NCBI GenBank assembly: GCA_000752215.1
Contig: CCFG01000009.1
Location: 1 to 64,000 of the forward strand
Source of the DNA: a bacterium MS4
Lineage (GTDB): Bacteria > Bacillota > Clostridia > Oscillospirales > Acutalibacteraceae
Direction of reading: 5' to 3'
DNA: 64,000 nt
This document shows, in pieces, positions 17,286-26,831 of the stretch. Each line of letters begins with the position of its first letter. The stretch's first letter is position 1. The notes under the pieces were generated by a model, which did no database searches, had not been told where the DNA came from, and saw nothing but the letters and a program-made list of their open reading frames with translations. The translations under genes were made by a program, and so were the position numbers.

Positions 17286-19190
17286 ATGTCTTTTAAAACA
17301 ACGGAAGACCACGAGGCTCTCCGTGCGAAGGTCCGGGAGTTTGCCGAGGCGGAGGTGAAGCCGCTGGCGTTCCTGCTGGACAAGGAGAATGAATTTCCCG
17401 CGGACATTGTAACAAAAATGGGGCAAATAGGGCTGATGGGGATCCCCTATCCCAAGGAGTACGGCGGTACGGGGCTGGACATGGTCAGCTATGCCGTTGC
17501 CGTGGAGGAGCTGGCCCGGGTGGACGGCGGTACCGGCGTCATCCTTTCCGCGCACACCTCGCTCGGGTCCTGGCCGATCTTCGCCTACGGCACGGAAGAA
17601 CAGAAACAGAAATACCTGGTTCCGCTGGCCAAAGGCGAAACGCTGGGCGCTTTCGGCCTGACCGAGCAGAACGCGGGCAGCGACGCGAGCGGAACGGAAA
17701 CCACCGCCGTGCTGGACGGCGACCATTATGTCTTAAACGGCGGCAAGATTTTTATTACCAACGCCGACAAGGCGGATACTTATGTGGTGTTTGCCGTCAC
17801 CACTCCGGACATCGGCACGCACGGGATCAGCGCGTTCATTGTGGAAAAGGGCTGGGAAGGCTTTACCTTCGGTGACCACTACGACAAAATGGGCATCCGT
17901 TCCTCCTCCACCGCGGAGCTGATTTTCAACGATGTGAAGGTTCCCCGTGGAAATCTTCTCGGGAAAGAGGGAGACGGCTTCAAAATCGCCATGTCTACGC
18001 TGGACGGCGGCCGCATCGGGATCGCCGCGCAGGCGCTGGGGATTGCGCAGGGCGCCTATGAAAGCGCGCTGGAGTATTCCAAGGAGCGCGTCCAGTTCGG
18101 CAGGCCCATCTGTCAGCAGCAGATCATCTCCTTTAAGCTGGCGGACATGGCGACCAAGCTTCGCGCGGCCCGTTTTCTGGTCTACAGTGCCGCCGAGCTG
18201 AAGGAAAATCACGAGCCCTACGGCATGGAGTCCGCCATGGCAAAACAGTACGCTTCCGATGTCTGTCTGGAAATCGTCAACGACGCCCTTCAGATTTTCG
18301 GCGGCAACGGATACCTTAAGGGCATGGAGGTCGAGCGCGCCTACCGCGACGCCAAAATCTGCACCATTTATGAAGGCACCAACGAGATTCAGAGAGTGGT
18401 CATCGCCTCCCATATTATTGGAAAGATGCCGAAGGACGCGGTTCCGTCCGGCGGTCAGCACGGGCCGGTCACCGGCGTGCGCAAGAAGATGATCCTCAAG
18501 GAAGGCGCCGCCGGGGAGCGGGTAAACACGCTGGTGGAAGCTCTGAAAGCGGACGGCTACGACTTTACCGTCGGCATCGACATCGACACTCCCATCACCC
18601 AGGCGGAGCGGGTGGTCAGCGCCGGAAAGGGTATCGGGGAAAAGGAAAATATGGCGCTGGTCAGGGCCCTTGCCGTTCAGGCGGGCGCGGCGCTCGGTTC
18701 TTCCCGTCCGGTGGCGGAAACGCTGAAATATGTGCCGCTGAACCGCTATGTGGGAATGTCCGGCCAGAAATTCAACGGAAATCTGTACATAGCCTGCGGT
18801 ATTTCCGGAGCGGGCCAGCATCTTAAAGGCATCAAGGATGCCACGACCATTGTTGCCATCAACAACAATCCCAACGCGCCCATTTTCAAAAACTGCGACT
18901 ACGGCATTGTGGGCGACGTGCTGGAAATCCTCCCGCTGCTCACCGCCGCGCTGGACAATGGGGAAGCCAAGAAGCCAGCGCCTCCCATGAAGAAAATGAA
19001 ACGGGCCGTTGTGAAAAAAGGAAAGCCCTCCTGGCACACCTATGTCTGCAATGGCTGCGGTTACGAATACAATCCCGCGGTGGGCGATCCGGAAAACGAT
19101 ATCCGTCCCGGCACCCTGTTCGACGCACTCCCGGAAGAATGGATCTGCCCGGAGTGCGGCGAGGAAAAAGACCAGTTTATTGAGGTCTGA
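17286..19190 (+). CDS. Acyl-CoA dehydrogenase - ETF-alpha C-domain - rubredoxin triple fusion
   Basis: 634 residues. About 1-385 is a full acyl-CoA dehydrogenase ([17 protein letters not shown] flavin/substrate block, [12 protein letters not shown], and the catalytic-region glutamate in YEGTNEIQR). About 435-555 is the FAD-binding C-terminal domain of electron-transfer flavoprotein alpha ([37 protein letters not shown]). A basic linker leads to a rubredoxin domain (about 580-634) with CNGCGY and CPECG. The protein thus carries its own electron chain from acyl-CoA to a rubredoxin iron. FprA directly follows and could take these electrons to oxygen or NO. The substrate chain length is unknown. 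Confidence 0.92.
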   Translation: MSFKTTEDHEALRAKVREFAEAEVKPLAFLLDKENEFPADIVTKMGQIGLMGIPYPKEYGGTGLDMVSYAVAVEELARVDGGTGVILSAHTSLGSWPIFAYGTEEQKQKYLVPLAKGETLGAFGLTEQNAGSDASGTETTAVLDGDHYVLNGGKIFITNADKADTYVVFAVTTPDIGTHGISAFIVEKGWEGFTFGDHYDKMGIRSSSTAELIFNDVKVPRGNLLGKEGDGFKIAMSTLDGGRIGIAAQALGIAQGAYESALEYSKERVQFGRPICQQQIISFKLADMATKLRAARFLVYSAAELKENHEPYGMESAMAKQYASDVCLEIVNDALQIFGGNGYLKGMEVERAYRDAKICTIYEGTNEIQRVVIASHIIGKMPKDAVPSGGQHGPVTGVRKKMILKEGAAGERVNTLVEALKADGYDFTVGIDIDTPITQAERVVSAGKGIGEKENMALVRALAVQAGAALGSSRPVAETLKYVPLNRYVGMSGQKFNGNLYIACGISGAGQHLKGIKDATTIVAINNNPNAPIFKNCDYGIVGDVLEILPLLTAALDNGEAKKPAPPMKKMKRAVVKKGKPSWHTYVCNGCGYEYNPAVGDPENDIRPGTLFDALPEEWICPECGEEKDQFIEV

Positions 19191-19241
19191 CCCGGTATGG
19201 AAGCCGGAAAACAATGATTTCGTGTCAAGGAGGATTGAACC

Positions 19242-20447
19242 ATGCATTGTGTCAGAAAAGTAACGGAAAATCTTTATTGGGTCGGAGGCAACGACCGCCG
19301 GCTTGCCCTTTTTGAGAATATTCATCCGATTCCGCGCGGCGTTTCCTACAACTCGTACCTGCTTCTGGATAAGCAGGCGGTTTTGTTCGATACGGTGGAC
19401 TGGTCGGCCTGCCGCCAGTTTTTGGAGAACGTGGAGTATCTTCTGGACGGAAGGCCGCTCGATTATCTGGTAATCAATCATATGGAGCCCGACCACGGCG
19501 CGTCCATAGAGGAGATCCTGCTGCGCTACCCCAAGGCAAAAATTATCAGCACGGAAAAAGCTTTCATGCTCATGCGTCAGTTCGGTTTCCATATCGACGG
19601 CCGCATAGAGGAAGTGAAGGAGGGCGACACAAGATCCTTCGGGAAACATGTGGTGACCTTCGTGTCCGCGCCGATGGTGCACTGGCCGGAAGCGATGGTG
19701 ACCTTCGACACGACCAACGGAGTGCTTTTCTCCGCGGACGCCTTTGGTTCCTTCGGCGCTCTGGACGGAAAGCTCTTTAACGACGAGGTGAATTTCGATC
19801 GCGACTGGATCGACGACGCCCGCAGATACTATACCAACATTGTCGGAAAGTACGGGCCGCATGTGCAGGCGCTTCTGAAAAAGGCGGGCGGGATCGACAT
19901 CAAGATCATCTGTCCGCTGCACGGGCCGGTCTGGCGCACCGATCTGGGATATTTTCTCGATAAATACGCTCACTGGAGCAGCTATGAGCCGGAAGAGCAG
20001 GGCATCATGATTGTATACGCCACCATGTACGGAAATACCGAAAGCGCCGCGGGAGCACTCGCGACCAGGCTGGCGGAAAAAGGCATGACCAATGTCGTGA
20101 TGTACGACGTGTCCAAAACCCATGTGTCCTACCTGATTTCAGAAGCCTTCCGCCTCAGCCATATTGTGCTGGCCTCTGTTACCTATAATCTGGGGATTTA
20201 CCCGCCGATGCACAATTTCCTGATGGATATGAAGGCGCTCAATCTTCAGAAACGCACTGTCGCGATTGTGGAAAACGGCTCGTGGGCGTGCAAGTCCGGG
20301 ACCCTGATGCGCGAATTCCTCGAAAATGAGATGAAGGATATCAACGTGCTGGATGAGAAGCTGACGCTGAATTCCGCCATGAACGAGGATAACCTGCCGG
20401 AAATGGACGCCCTTGCCGATAGCCTGATCGCGTCCGTGAAGAAATAA
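19242..20447 (+). CDS. fprA: Flavodiiron protein (FprA-type oxygen/NO reductase)
   Basis: 401-residue A-type flavodiiron protein. The beta-lactamase-like half carries the diiron ligands (HMEPDHGAS, later APMVHWPEAM, FSADAFG and CPLHGPVWR). The C-terminal flavodoxin half holds the FMN loop YATMYGNTESAA. These enzymes reduce oxygen to water, or NO, with electrons from rubredoxin, and protect anaerobes. It lies 51 bases after the triple fusion ending in a rubredoxin domain, a natural electron donor. AAGGAGG precedes the ATG. Confidence 0.93.
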   Translation: MHCVRKVTENLYWVGGNDRRLALFENIHPIPRGVSYNSYLLLDKQAVLFDTVDWSACRQFLENVEYLLDGRPLDYLVINHMEPDHGASIEEILLRYPKAKIISTEKAFMLMRQFGFHIDGRIEEVKEGDTRSFGKHVVTFVSAPMVHWPEAMVTFDTTNGVLFSADAFGSFGALDGKLFNDEVNFDRDWIDDARRYYTNIVGKYGPHVQALLKKAGGIDIKIICPLHGPVWRTDLGYFLDKYAHWSSYEPEEQGIMIVYATMYGNTESAAGALATRLAEKGMTNVVMYDVSKTHVSYLISEAFRLSHIVLASVTYNLGIYPPMHNFLMDMKALNLQKRTVAIVENGSWACKSGTLMREFLENEMKDINVLDEKLTLNSAMNEDNLPEMDALADSLIASVKK

Positions 20448-20475
20448 CGAAACAGAATCCGTCTGCCGTCCTTAT

Positions 20476-20511
20476 AAAAAACTGCCGGGGTCAGAACTCC
20501 GGCGGTTTTTT
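20476..20511 (+). terminator. Terminator after fprA
   Basis: AACTGCCGG/CCGGCGGTT stem followed by T6. Confidence 0.85.
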
Positions 20512-20738
20512 CGTGTCCCGGGGCGGAGGAATTCAGGCGGCACAGCCTCCCCGCGGCTTTGGCAGCGCTTTTTCCGGCTGACTGCCGGAACGATCTTTCC
20601 ATCTTTTCGGGATCATATCTTCCCTTGCCCTTGCAATCATTGGATTTATGATATAAAGTTTATAGCATAATATTATTTTACAATTGTCTGCCTGTGCGCG
20701 CATTTCTTTGTGGATACATGGTGAAAGAGGGTATTGTG

Positions 20739-21293
20739 GTGAAATTGATCCTGAAAAACCGCTTGTTTAAAATGGTGGCCTGTGATCCTTCCGGCCAACC
20801 GCTCTATCAGATCAGGAGCCGCCCTTTCAGCCCTCAAAAAGTAATCGCGGCCAATCATCATGGGATTTTGTACTACACCGACATTATCGGGTCGGAAGCT
20901 TCTTCCGCATCCGCTGACGAACCTGCTTCCCGCCGGTATATCGTCTGCCGCGGTTCCAGAGAAGCGGAACCGGTGATAACAGCCGCCATAGGCTATGAAG
21001 TCTCCTCAGGCGCGAAAGACGTGCGGCATTTTCCCGATAAGCTGCCGCGGGCGGAGCGCCTGAATATTCAGATAAACGACCCCGGGCAGTCCGGCATGAC
21101 AATCCGTATGGAACGTGACGGCTCCTGCCGGATTTACGACCAGCAGAGTCAGACGGTGGGGACTCTGTCGGGGTACCGTCCCTTTCAGGGATATGTGCTT
21201 GAGAGCAGCTCCATAGCGGACGGAGGTCTGCTGTGCGCGCTGTTTGTCCTGACCCGCTATATGGCTAAGGAAAATGAACTGATTGTGGTCTGA
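20739..21293 (+). CDS. Hypothetical protein, possible Tubby/LURP-one-like fold
   Basis: 184-residue soluble protein without a signal peptide or long hydrophobic segment. It is rich in beta-strand patterns such as KLILKNRLFKMVACD and MTIRMERDGSCRIYD. The repeated short strands and the MKLILKNRLF opening recall small Tubby C-terminal/LURP-one-related proteins, but I cannot confirm this by eye. GAGGG lies seven bases before GTG 20739. An upstream ATG at 20718 lacks a ribosome site. It is a single gene between terminators at 20476 and 21339, with no functional hint from its neighbours. Confidence 0.6.
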   Translation: MKLILKNRLFKMVACDPSGQPLYQIRSRPFSPQKVIAANHHGILYYTDIIGSEASSASADEPASRRYIVCRGSREAEPVITAAIGYEVSSGAKDVRHFPDKLPRAERLNIQINDPGQSGMTIRMERDGSCRIYDQQSQTVGTLSGYRPFQGYVLESSSIADGGLLCALFVLTRYMAKENELIVV

Positions 21294-21338
21294 CGTTCTT
21301 TTTCATTGAAATCCCTTCAGAAATTTCTTCGCTGTTAT

Positions 21339-21371
21339 AAAAAGCTGTCGCTTTCGGGCGATGGCTTTTTT
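21339..21371 (+). terminator. Terminator before the PTS cluster
   Basis: AAAAAGC-T-GTCGC pairs with GCGAT-G-GCTTTTTT over a TTTCGG loop. Confidence 0.8.
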
Positions 21372-21596
21372 GATCGGGAAAAAGCTTTTCTGCCGTTCTG
21401 CGGGACACGGAACAACATGACTGCGCAAAAAACTGTATGGGAAACAGTAACCGAAACAATTCTTTGCACAGATTGCCCTTTTCGCCATGAATGCTTTTGG
21501 TAATAGTCAATATAAACAATATATGTTAAGATACATGCAATAAAATGTTTAAACTAATAAACTTACAAAAAGGAAAAGCCTTGGAAGGAGAAAAAA
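21372..21596 (+). other. Intergenic region before the HPr gene, with a possible tiny cysteine ORF
   Basis: A 28-codon frame at 21417-21503 ends in CTDCPFRHECFW, but its ribosome site is weak. AT-rich sequence follows and probably holds the PTS promoter; TAAGAT lies near 21530, without a convincing -35. Confidence 0.3.
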
Positions 21597-21857
21597 ATGT
21601 ATCAGAAAGAGATCGTCATCAATAATAAAACGGGGCTTCATGCGCGTCCTGCGTCGGAATTGGTGGAATTCTGCAAAAATATCAAAAGCGACATCATTCT
21701 GAAAAAGGGCACCGAAGAAATCAATGCAAAAAGTATTTTAAGTATTTTGAGCGGAGGAGTGTATCAGGGAACAAAACTTATGGTACAAGTAAATGGTGCG
21801 GATGAGCAGACGGCGGGTCCGCAGGTCATTCGTTTTTTACAAAATCTTTCCGACTAA
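21597..21857 (+). CDS. HPr-family phosphocarrier of the polyol PTS
   Basis: 86-residue HPr. The phosphorylated histidine is in GLHARPASE, and the regulatory serine position is kept in NAKSILSIL (serine-46 equivalent). It passes phosphate from enzyme I to EIIA. GAAGGAG precedes the ATG. It is followed by a PRD regulator and a dedicated enzyme I, so this may be a system-specific HPr and not the general ptsH; a second HPr is encoded at 55171. Retention of the serine means HPr kinase could still control this copy. Confidence 0.9.
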   Translation: MYQKEIVINNKTGLHARPASELVEFCKNIKSDIILKKGTEEINAKSILSILSGGVYQGTKLMVQVNGADEQTAGPQVIRFLQNLSD

Positions 21858-21879
21858 GGCCGGAAGACGGGAGGCACAA

Positions 21880-24063
21880 ATGGAACTTAAGAGCAGGCAG
21901 ATTTATATTTTACGCGTCCTGCTGACGACGGAAAAAGGTGTTGCACCCGAAGAATTTCTGGAAAAGCTGGGCGTTGGCAAACGCACCATGTATTACGATC
22001 TGGAAAAAATCAATGATTGGTTAAAGTACTACGGATTGGGAAAGGTGGTCATTTCCGGACAGACCATCCTTGCGGAAGTGCCGGACGCGTCGGCTCTGGA
22101 CCAGCGGCTGCGGGAAAGCACGACCTATTTCTTTTCGGTGGAAGAGCGGCGCGCAATGGAAGTGGTACATATTTCGCTTTCCAGCACCAACATTACCATC
22201 AACTGCCTGATGGAGCTGTTTGGGGTCAGCAAAAACACCGTTCTCAGCGATATCAGGGAAGTGCGCGCCGTGCTGGAAGGTTGGGGCCTGACCCTGAACA
22301 GTACCATTAAATCCGGTTATCTGATTTCGGGAGAGGAAATGACCATCCGGAAAATGCTGGGGGAACAGTTCCAAATGCTGTCCAGCCCGGGCTGCCAGAC
22401 GTATATCCATCAGTTCCTGCAGAAAAACCTTGTGTGCCTCTACCACAATGAAATCGACTTCGGCGAGCTGTGCCGCTGCCTGATCAAACAGTACGAGACG
22501 GATATTCACGGCGATTATATTCTGGCAAATATCGAATTAATCAGAATGATGATTCAGGTTTCCTGGATACGCAGCCGCAAGGGGAATATCATCCAGCTGA
22601 GCAGCGACGAACAGCTTGCCCTGATGAAGAGCCTTTCCTTCCGTTCCGTGGAGTTCAGCCTTCAGAAGCTGCGCGTTCACGGAGTGGAAGTCGCTATGCA
22701 GGAAACCTATTACATAACCACTTTGTTTCTCGGTATCCAGACGACGGACTTTCTGTCCCAGGAGCAGGAGGATACCTTTATTGCGGAATTTGCGGAGGAA
22801 CTGGTGTTAAGCTTTGAGCGCATCGCCTGCCTTTCCTTTCCGAACCGCGAGCGGCTGCAGAGGCAGCTCAGCCATCATATCCGCCCCATGTATTACCGCA
22901 TCAAATACGGAATCCCCGATAAAAACCCGCTGGTTAAGGATATCCAGGCCATGTACCCGTTTGTGTTTGACTTTACCCGAAAAGCCGTGCAGGAGGCCAA
23001 GATGGATCTTCCGGAGGGGGGGATTTCGGAGGATGAGCTGGCGTATCTGTGCGTCTATTTTGTCAGCAACCTCAGCGAAAAATATCTGGTCAAGGAAAAT
23101 GCGGACAGCAAAGGCGTGCTGATCGTCGGTGCCGAAAACATGGCCGTGGCGGTCCTGCTGCGGGAACAGCTGCAGGACGTGTTCGGCCTTTCGCTGGATT
23201 ACCGCGTCATCAGTCGGAGCAAGCTGCGCGAATGGATGCTGGGGGACTACGCGCTGGTGGTTTCTCTGGTGCCGCTGGGCAAAAATTTTTCCTACAGTAA
23301 AATTGTGGAAACCGGCCCCATCATCACGGAAAACACGCAGCGCCGGATCATGGAAATCCTTCGCGGGGACCGTTCCGTCGCCCGTTACGACGATATGATC
23401 TGTGAAATTATCAACCGGGTCAAGGGCAGCGTGGACGGAAAGGTGCAGGATGACAAGCTGTACCTTGACCTTTTCCGTTATTTTGAGGAAAAAGAGCGCG
23501 GTAAACGGCCGCGCGCCAAGAGCGATATCTTTTATGAAAAAATTGAGCAGAACCGGTTTTTGCTCCTCCCGGAAACGGCGGATCTGGAACAGACTCTCCA
23601 CAGCTGCAGCAAAGTGCTGCGGCAGGGGGCGGCCGGTCAGCGTCTTGCACAGAGAATGTATAATCTGATGCAGAACAAAAAGCTGCAGACCTACCGTATT
23701 CAGGGGGACGTGGTACTGGTCCACTTTCCTTTACAGGGAGATGCAAATCCGAAAATAGACGTCTGTATCGCGCTTGCCCCAAAAGGGCTGGAATGTCCCG
23801 ACGGAAGAACCGCCGGGATTCTGGTCGGGCTTGCGACGAAGGATTCTTATTCCCATTGGGCGGTACTGGAAGGCATTTACCGCTATTTCAGCGACCCGAA
23901 TCATATCAACGGCATTAAACAAATCTATCAAAATGACAAGGAGTATTGCGGAAATGAAAAAATTTACCGGCCTTGCGGGAGCGGGAGGACGCGACCTGTC
24001 GCAGACCGTGGTTCTGCACAGGAAGAAGCTGACACTGGAGAAAAAGGCGGTGGAGGACTCTGA
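21880..24063 (+). CDS. PRD-containing PTS-controlled transcriptional regulator (BglG/MtlR class)
   Basis: 727-residue regulator. It has an N-terminal helix-turn-helix (SRQIYILRVLLTTEKGV, then GVGKRTMYYDLEKIN), a second HTH (NITINCLMELFGVSKNTVLS), two PRD domains (about 190-395), an EIIB-like domain starting GVLIVGAENMAVA, and an EIIA-like C-terminal domain with VVLVHFPLQ. The EIIB-like domain lacks the usual cysteine at the loop. The ATG at 21880 has GGGAGG upstream. It likely activates the following PTS operon according to its phosphorylation state. Its last 37 codons overlap the enzyme I gene in another frame and look unrelated to the EIIA family. Confidence 0.87.
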   Translation: MELKSRQIYILRVLLTTEKGVAPEEFLEKLGVGKRTMYYDLEKINDWLKYYGLGKVVISGQTILAEVPDASALDQRLRESTTYFFSVEERRAMEVVHISLSSTNITINCLMELFGVSKNTVLSDIREVRAVLEGWGLTLNSTIKSGYLISGEEMTIRKMLGEQFQMLSSPGCQTYIHQFLQKNLVCLYHNEIDFGELCRCLIKQYETDIHGDYILANIELIRMMIQVSWIRSRKGNIIQLSSDEQLALMKSLSFRSVEFSLQKLRVHGVEVAMQETYYITTLFLGIQTTDFLSQEQEDTFIAEFAEELVLSFERIACLSFPNRERLQRQLSHHIRPMYYRIKYGIPDKNPLVKDIQAMYPFVFDFTRKAVQEAKMDLPEGGISEDELAYLCVYFVSNLSEKYLVKENADSKGVLIVGAENMAVAVLLREQLQDVFGLSLDYRVISRSKLREWMLGDYALVVSLVPLGKNFSYSKIVETGPIITENTQRRIMEILRGDRSVARYDDMICEIINRVKGSVDGKVQDDKLYLDLFRYFEEKERGKRPRAKSDIFYEKIEQNRFLLLPETADLEQTLHSCSKVLRQGAAGQRLAQRMYNLMQNKKLQTYRIQGDVVLVHFPLQGDANPKIDVCIALAPKGLECPDGRTAGILVGLATKDSYSHWAVLEGIYRYFSDPNHINGIKQIYQNDKEYCGNEKIYRPCGSGRTRPVADRGSAQEEADTGEKGGGGL

Positions 24064-25675
24064 ACGGGAAATAGAGCGCTTTAGAGAGGTTCAGCGTGAG
24101 TACGCCGAAGAGCTGGAAAGACTGTACCGCACCACCCTGGCTGAAGACGGGGAAAAAACAGCCGGTATTTTTAAGGCTTACCGCACGATCGTTGAGGACG
24201 ATTTTCTGTTTAAAAATCCGATTCAGGCCGTCCGGGAGGAGCATATGGGAATTGACTGCGCGATTGAGCAGGAAAAGGAGAAAATCAGCAAAAAATTTGC
24301 CGCCATGCCCGACGCATATATGCAGGAGCGCGCGAACGATATCCGCAACGTCTGCGATGAGATCATCCGCCGCCTGAACGGCGTTGCCGACGGCGGGCAG
24401 GAAATGCAGAATATGCGGGAGCCCTTTATTCTGGTGGCGGAGGACCTTTCCCCGGAGGACACCATCCGGGTCGACAAGCGTTTTCTGCGGGGCTTTATCA
24501 CCGAGAAGGGCGGAATCACCTCCCATGTGGTGATTCTGGCCAAAACGCTGGGTATCCCGGCTGTGGTGGGAGCGGCCGGGATTATGCGGGAGGCGCGTTC
24601 CGGCCAGACCATTTTTGTGGACGGGGACTGCGGCTACGGGATTCTGGAACCCGACGAGGCTTTTGTTTGCTCTTTCAGCAAGGACAAAGCCTGCCTTGAC
24701 GGGCAGAAAAAGCTTTACGCCGCTATGGCGGCGGAGCCCGCCGTCACGGCGGACGGCCATATGGTGGCGGTGTGCATGAATTCCGGCGACGCCGAAAGCC
24801 TGAAAAATTTCCGCGCGGAGCAGTGTGACGGCGTGGGCCTGTTCCGCACCGAATTCCTTTTTATGAATCAGCACGATTACCCGGATGAAGAGCTGCAGTT
24901 CCAGACCTACAGAAGCATTGCGGAGAACGCGAAGGGAAAAGAAGTGATTATCCGCACGCTGGATATCGGCGGTGACAAGCAGCTGGATTACATGGACATC
25001 CCGAAGGAAAGCAATCCGTTTCTGGGCTACCGCGCGATCCGGATCTGTCTGGACCGAGAAGAGGTTTTTCTGACGCAGCTGCGCGCGATTCTGCGTGCCT
25101 CGGCATATGGAAATGTCAAGATCATGTTTCCGATGATCGTGACACTGGAAGAACTGCGTCAGGCAAAAGGGATGGTGAAAAAAGCAAAGGATCAGCTCCG
25201 TGCCGAAGGGACTGTTTTTACGGAAACCATTCCCGTCGGCATCATGATTGAAACACCGGCCTCGGTCCTCATCAGCGACAAGCTGGCAAGGGAAGCCGCG
25301 TTTTTCTCGATCGGGACAAACGACCTGATCCAGTACACCACGGCGACCGACCGGATGAACGAGCGCGTCCAGCACCTGTACGACCCCTGTAACCTTTCGG
25401 TGCTGCGCTCCGTTGATATGGTCATCAGCAGCGCGCACAGCGCGGGGATTCCCGTCGGCATGTGCGGGGAGGTCGCCTCGGACGCACGGCTGACGCCCCT
25501 GCTGCTGGCAATGGGGCTGGATGAGTTCAGCGTCGTTCCCAAACAGGTGGGCAGAATCAAATATCTGATCCGCCGGTGCGATCTGGGTAAGCTTGCCGGA
25601 CTGAAAGAGCGGGTGCTCGACAGCGATACCATTGAGGAAGTGAAACAACTGCTGGCGGAGTATTCCGCGGAATAG
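23954..25675 (+). CDS. PTS enzyme I (dedicated paralogue)
   Basis: 573-residue phosphoenolpyruvate-protein phosphotransferase. The phospho-histidine is in GGITSHVVILAK (most enzymes I read GGRTSHAAI). The PEP-binding barrel has GVGLFRTEFLFM, RTLDIGGDKQL, FFSIGTNDLIQY and the catalytic cysteine in VGMCGEVASD. AAGGAG lies ten bases before ATG 23954. The start lies inside the 3' end of the PRD regulator by 110 bases. The divergent histidine motif and the gene order suggest a system-specific enzyme I; a general ptsHI pair would be elsewhere on the chromosome. Confidence 0.9.
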   Translation: MKKFTGLAGAGGRDLSQTVVLHRKKLTLEKKAVEDSEREIERFREVQREYAEELERLYRTTLAEDGEKTAGIFKAYRTIVEDDFLFKNPIQAVREEHMGIDCAIEQEKEKISKKFAAMPDAYMQERANDIRNVCDEIIRRLNGVADGGQEMQNMREPFILVAEDLSPEDTIRVDKRFLRGFITEKGGITSHVVILAKTLGIPAVVGAAGIMREARSGQTIFVDGDCGYGILEPDEAFVCSFSKDKACLDGQKKLYAAMAAEPAVTADGHMVAVCMNSGDAESLKNFRAEQCDGVGLFRTEFLFMNQHDYPDEELQFQTYRSIAENAKGKEVIIRTLDIGGDKQLDYMDIPKESNPFLGYRAIRICLDREEVFLTQLRAILRASAYGNVKIMFPMIVTLEELRQAKGMVKKAKDQLRAEGTVFTETIPVGIMIETPASVLISDKLAREAAFFSIGTNDLIQYTTATDRMNERVQHLYDPCNLSVLRSVDMVISSAHSAGIPVGMCGEVASDARLTPLLLAMGLDEFSVVPKQVGRIKYLIRRCDLGKLAGLKERVLDSDTIEEVKQLLAEYSAE

Positions 25676-25688
25676 GAAGGGGTGCCGG

Positions 25689-26180
25689 ATGAAATCGGAA
25701 GCCAAAAAGCGCGCGGAAAGCCGGGAAGCGGCAAAAGCGCAGGAGGCGAGAAAGCAAAAGCAAAAAGAACGCGCCGCCGGAAAGATAGGAGAGGAACCCT
25801 GCCTGTACTGTGGAAAGCCGACGCTTTGCAGGAAATATATCATCAATCCGGAGGCGGAGCATGAGCTGCCCTGCTGCAGCGAGGAATGCTTTCATAAGAC
25901 CGGGCAGTTTGTGGATTACGATACCCGTTTCCGCACACCGTTTTATATGGTGCTGCTGGTTTTCGTCATCGCAAATCTTCTGCTGTTCGCGTTTCAGCCC
26001 GCGACCCGGTGGACTTACCTGCCTTTATTCGGCATGGGGATTGCCGCTTTTGTATGTCCGCTGGTTTTTACCCGGTATGAACGCTACCAGAAATTCGGGA
26101 TCGAGAAGACGCGGAAGATCATTCGCGTTGTGTCGGCGGCGGTTTCTGCATTTGCGCTGCTGCTGATTATTTGTTACTAA
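25689..26180 (+). CDS. Hypothetical membrane protein with zinc-ribbon-like cysteines
   Basis: 163 residues. A highly charged Lys/Ala/Glu/Arg helix fills the first 33 residues. A cysteine cluster (CLYCGK, LCRKY, CCSEEC) suggests a zinc-binding ribbon. Two hydrophobic helices follow (about 81-98 and 105-122), then a third at the C-terminus. It starts 13 bases after enzyme I with AAGGGG upstream, so it is probably co-transcribed. Function is unknown. It is not a recognised PTS component. Confidence 0.65.
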   Translation: MKSEAKKRAESREAAKAQEARKQKQKERAAGKIGEEPCLYCGKPTLCRKYIINPEAEHELPCCSEECFHKTGQFVDYDTRFRTPFYMVLLVFVIANLLLFAFQPATRWTYLPLFGMGIAAFVCPLVFTRYERYQKFGIEKTRKIIRVVSAAVSAFALLLIICY

Positions 26181-26199
26181 GTGTGCTGGTTTGCACAAA

Positions 26200-26228
26200 A
26201 CAGTTCAGCTAATTGCAAAATTAACTGT
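26200..26228 (+). promoter_or_regulatory. Imperfect dyad upstream of the EIIA gene (candidate operator)
   Basis: ACAGTT at 26200-26205 and AACTGT at 26223-26228 flank TAATT/AATTA inner arms. It sits about 100 bases before the EIIABC genes, where the PRD regulator could bind. Confidence 0.35.
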
Positions 26229-26320
26229 ACAATCTGTGAAAAAACTTGGTCTTTTTTGAACGGATGGAATATGGTATGTTGTAAACAGCGAGATATTCAC
26301 ATCAACTAGTTGAAAGAGAA

Positions 26321-26806
26321 ATGAAAAAGGAGGCGTCTGGAATAGGAGCATTACTGGATGAACGGCTGATCGTTTTGGATGCGGATGTAAACAGCGACGA
26401 AGAATGTATCCGGCTGATGGCCACCCGGTTTGAAGAAGCCGGATATGTCAGCCCCGGATACGGAGACGCGGTGATTGAACGGGAAAAGACCCTTCCCACC
26501 GGGCTTCCGGGAAAAAAGGTCAACCTGGCGATCCCTCATACGAACAACAAGCTGGTGATCAAACCGGCGGTCGGGGTCATTATCCCGAAGAAGCCGGTTG
26601 CTTTTCATATGATGGGGGACCGGGAAACCTCGCTGGACTGCGAAGTGATTCTGCCGCTGGTGGTCAAGGATTCCAAGCAGCAGATAGGGATGCTGAAAAA
26701 AATCATGAAGATCATTCAAAACAGTGAGCTGTTGGAGAAGCTGAAAAATTCCGGGAGCAAGGCGGAGATTATGGACTGCCTGAGCTCTCTGGAAGACGAA
26801 TCATAA
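26321..26806 (+). CDS. PTS EIIA, fructose/mannitol-galactitol superfamily
   Basis: EIIA domain of 154-161 residues. The phosphorylated histidine is in LAIPHTNNKLV, preceded by LPTGLPGKKVN, as in GatA/FruA-type EIIA. It takes phosphate from HPr and passes it to EIIB. The ATG at 26321 has only a poor ribosome site, while AAGGAGG at 26327-26333 is inside the frame, eight bases before ATA 26342; starting there gives MGALLDERLIVLDAD, closer to family N-termini. Which start is used is unresolved. Confidence 0.88.
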   Translation: MKKEASGIGALLDERLIVLDADVNSDEECIRLMATRFEEAGYVSPGYGDAVIEREKTLPTGLPGKKVNLAIPHTNNKLVIKPAVGVIIPKKPVAFHMMGDRETSLDCEVILPLVVKDSKQQIGMLKKIMKIIQNSELLEKLKNSGSKAEIMDCLSSLEDES

Positions 26807-26831
26807 TAAAAACTAAGGGAGGAGAATCTTG

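Noticed and set aside
17733-20123. Minus-strand open frame of 796 codons
   Set aside because: It lies antisense to the acyl-CoA dehydrogenase fusion and FprA, which have full domain matches; its composition (His/Arg/Val-rich) is typical of an antisense frame in GC-rich codons.
21306-21503. 65-codon plus-strand frame
   Set aside because: It runs through the terminator at 21339-21371, so the long form is unlikely; only the last 28 codons remain as a weak possibility.
23915-25846. Minus-strand open frame of 643 codons
   Set aside because: Antisense shadow of enzyme I, with no recognisable domain.
26181-26320. Sigma-54 promoter before the PTS operon
   Set aside because: The GG...GC pair with 10-base spacing is absent, and the regulator is a BglG-type PRD protein without an AAA+ domain.
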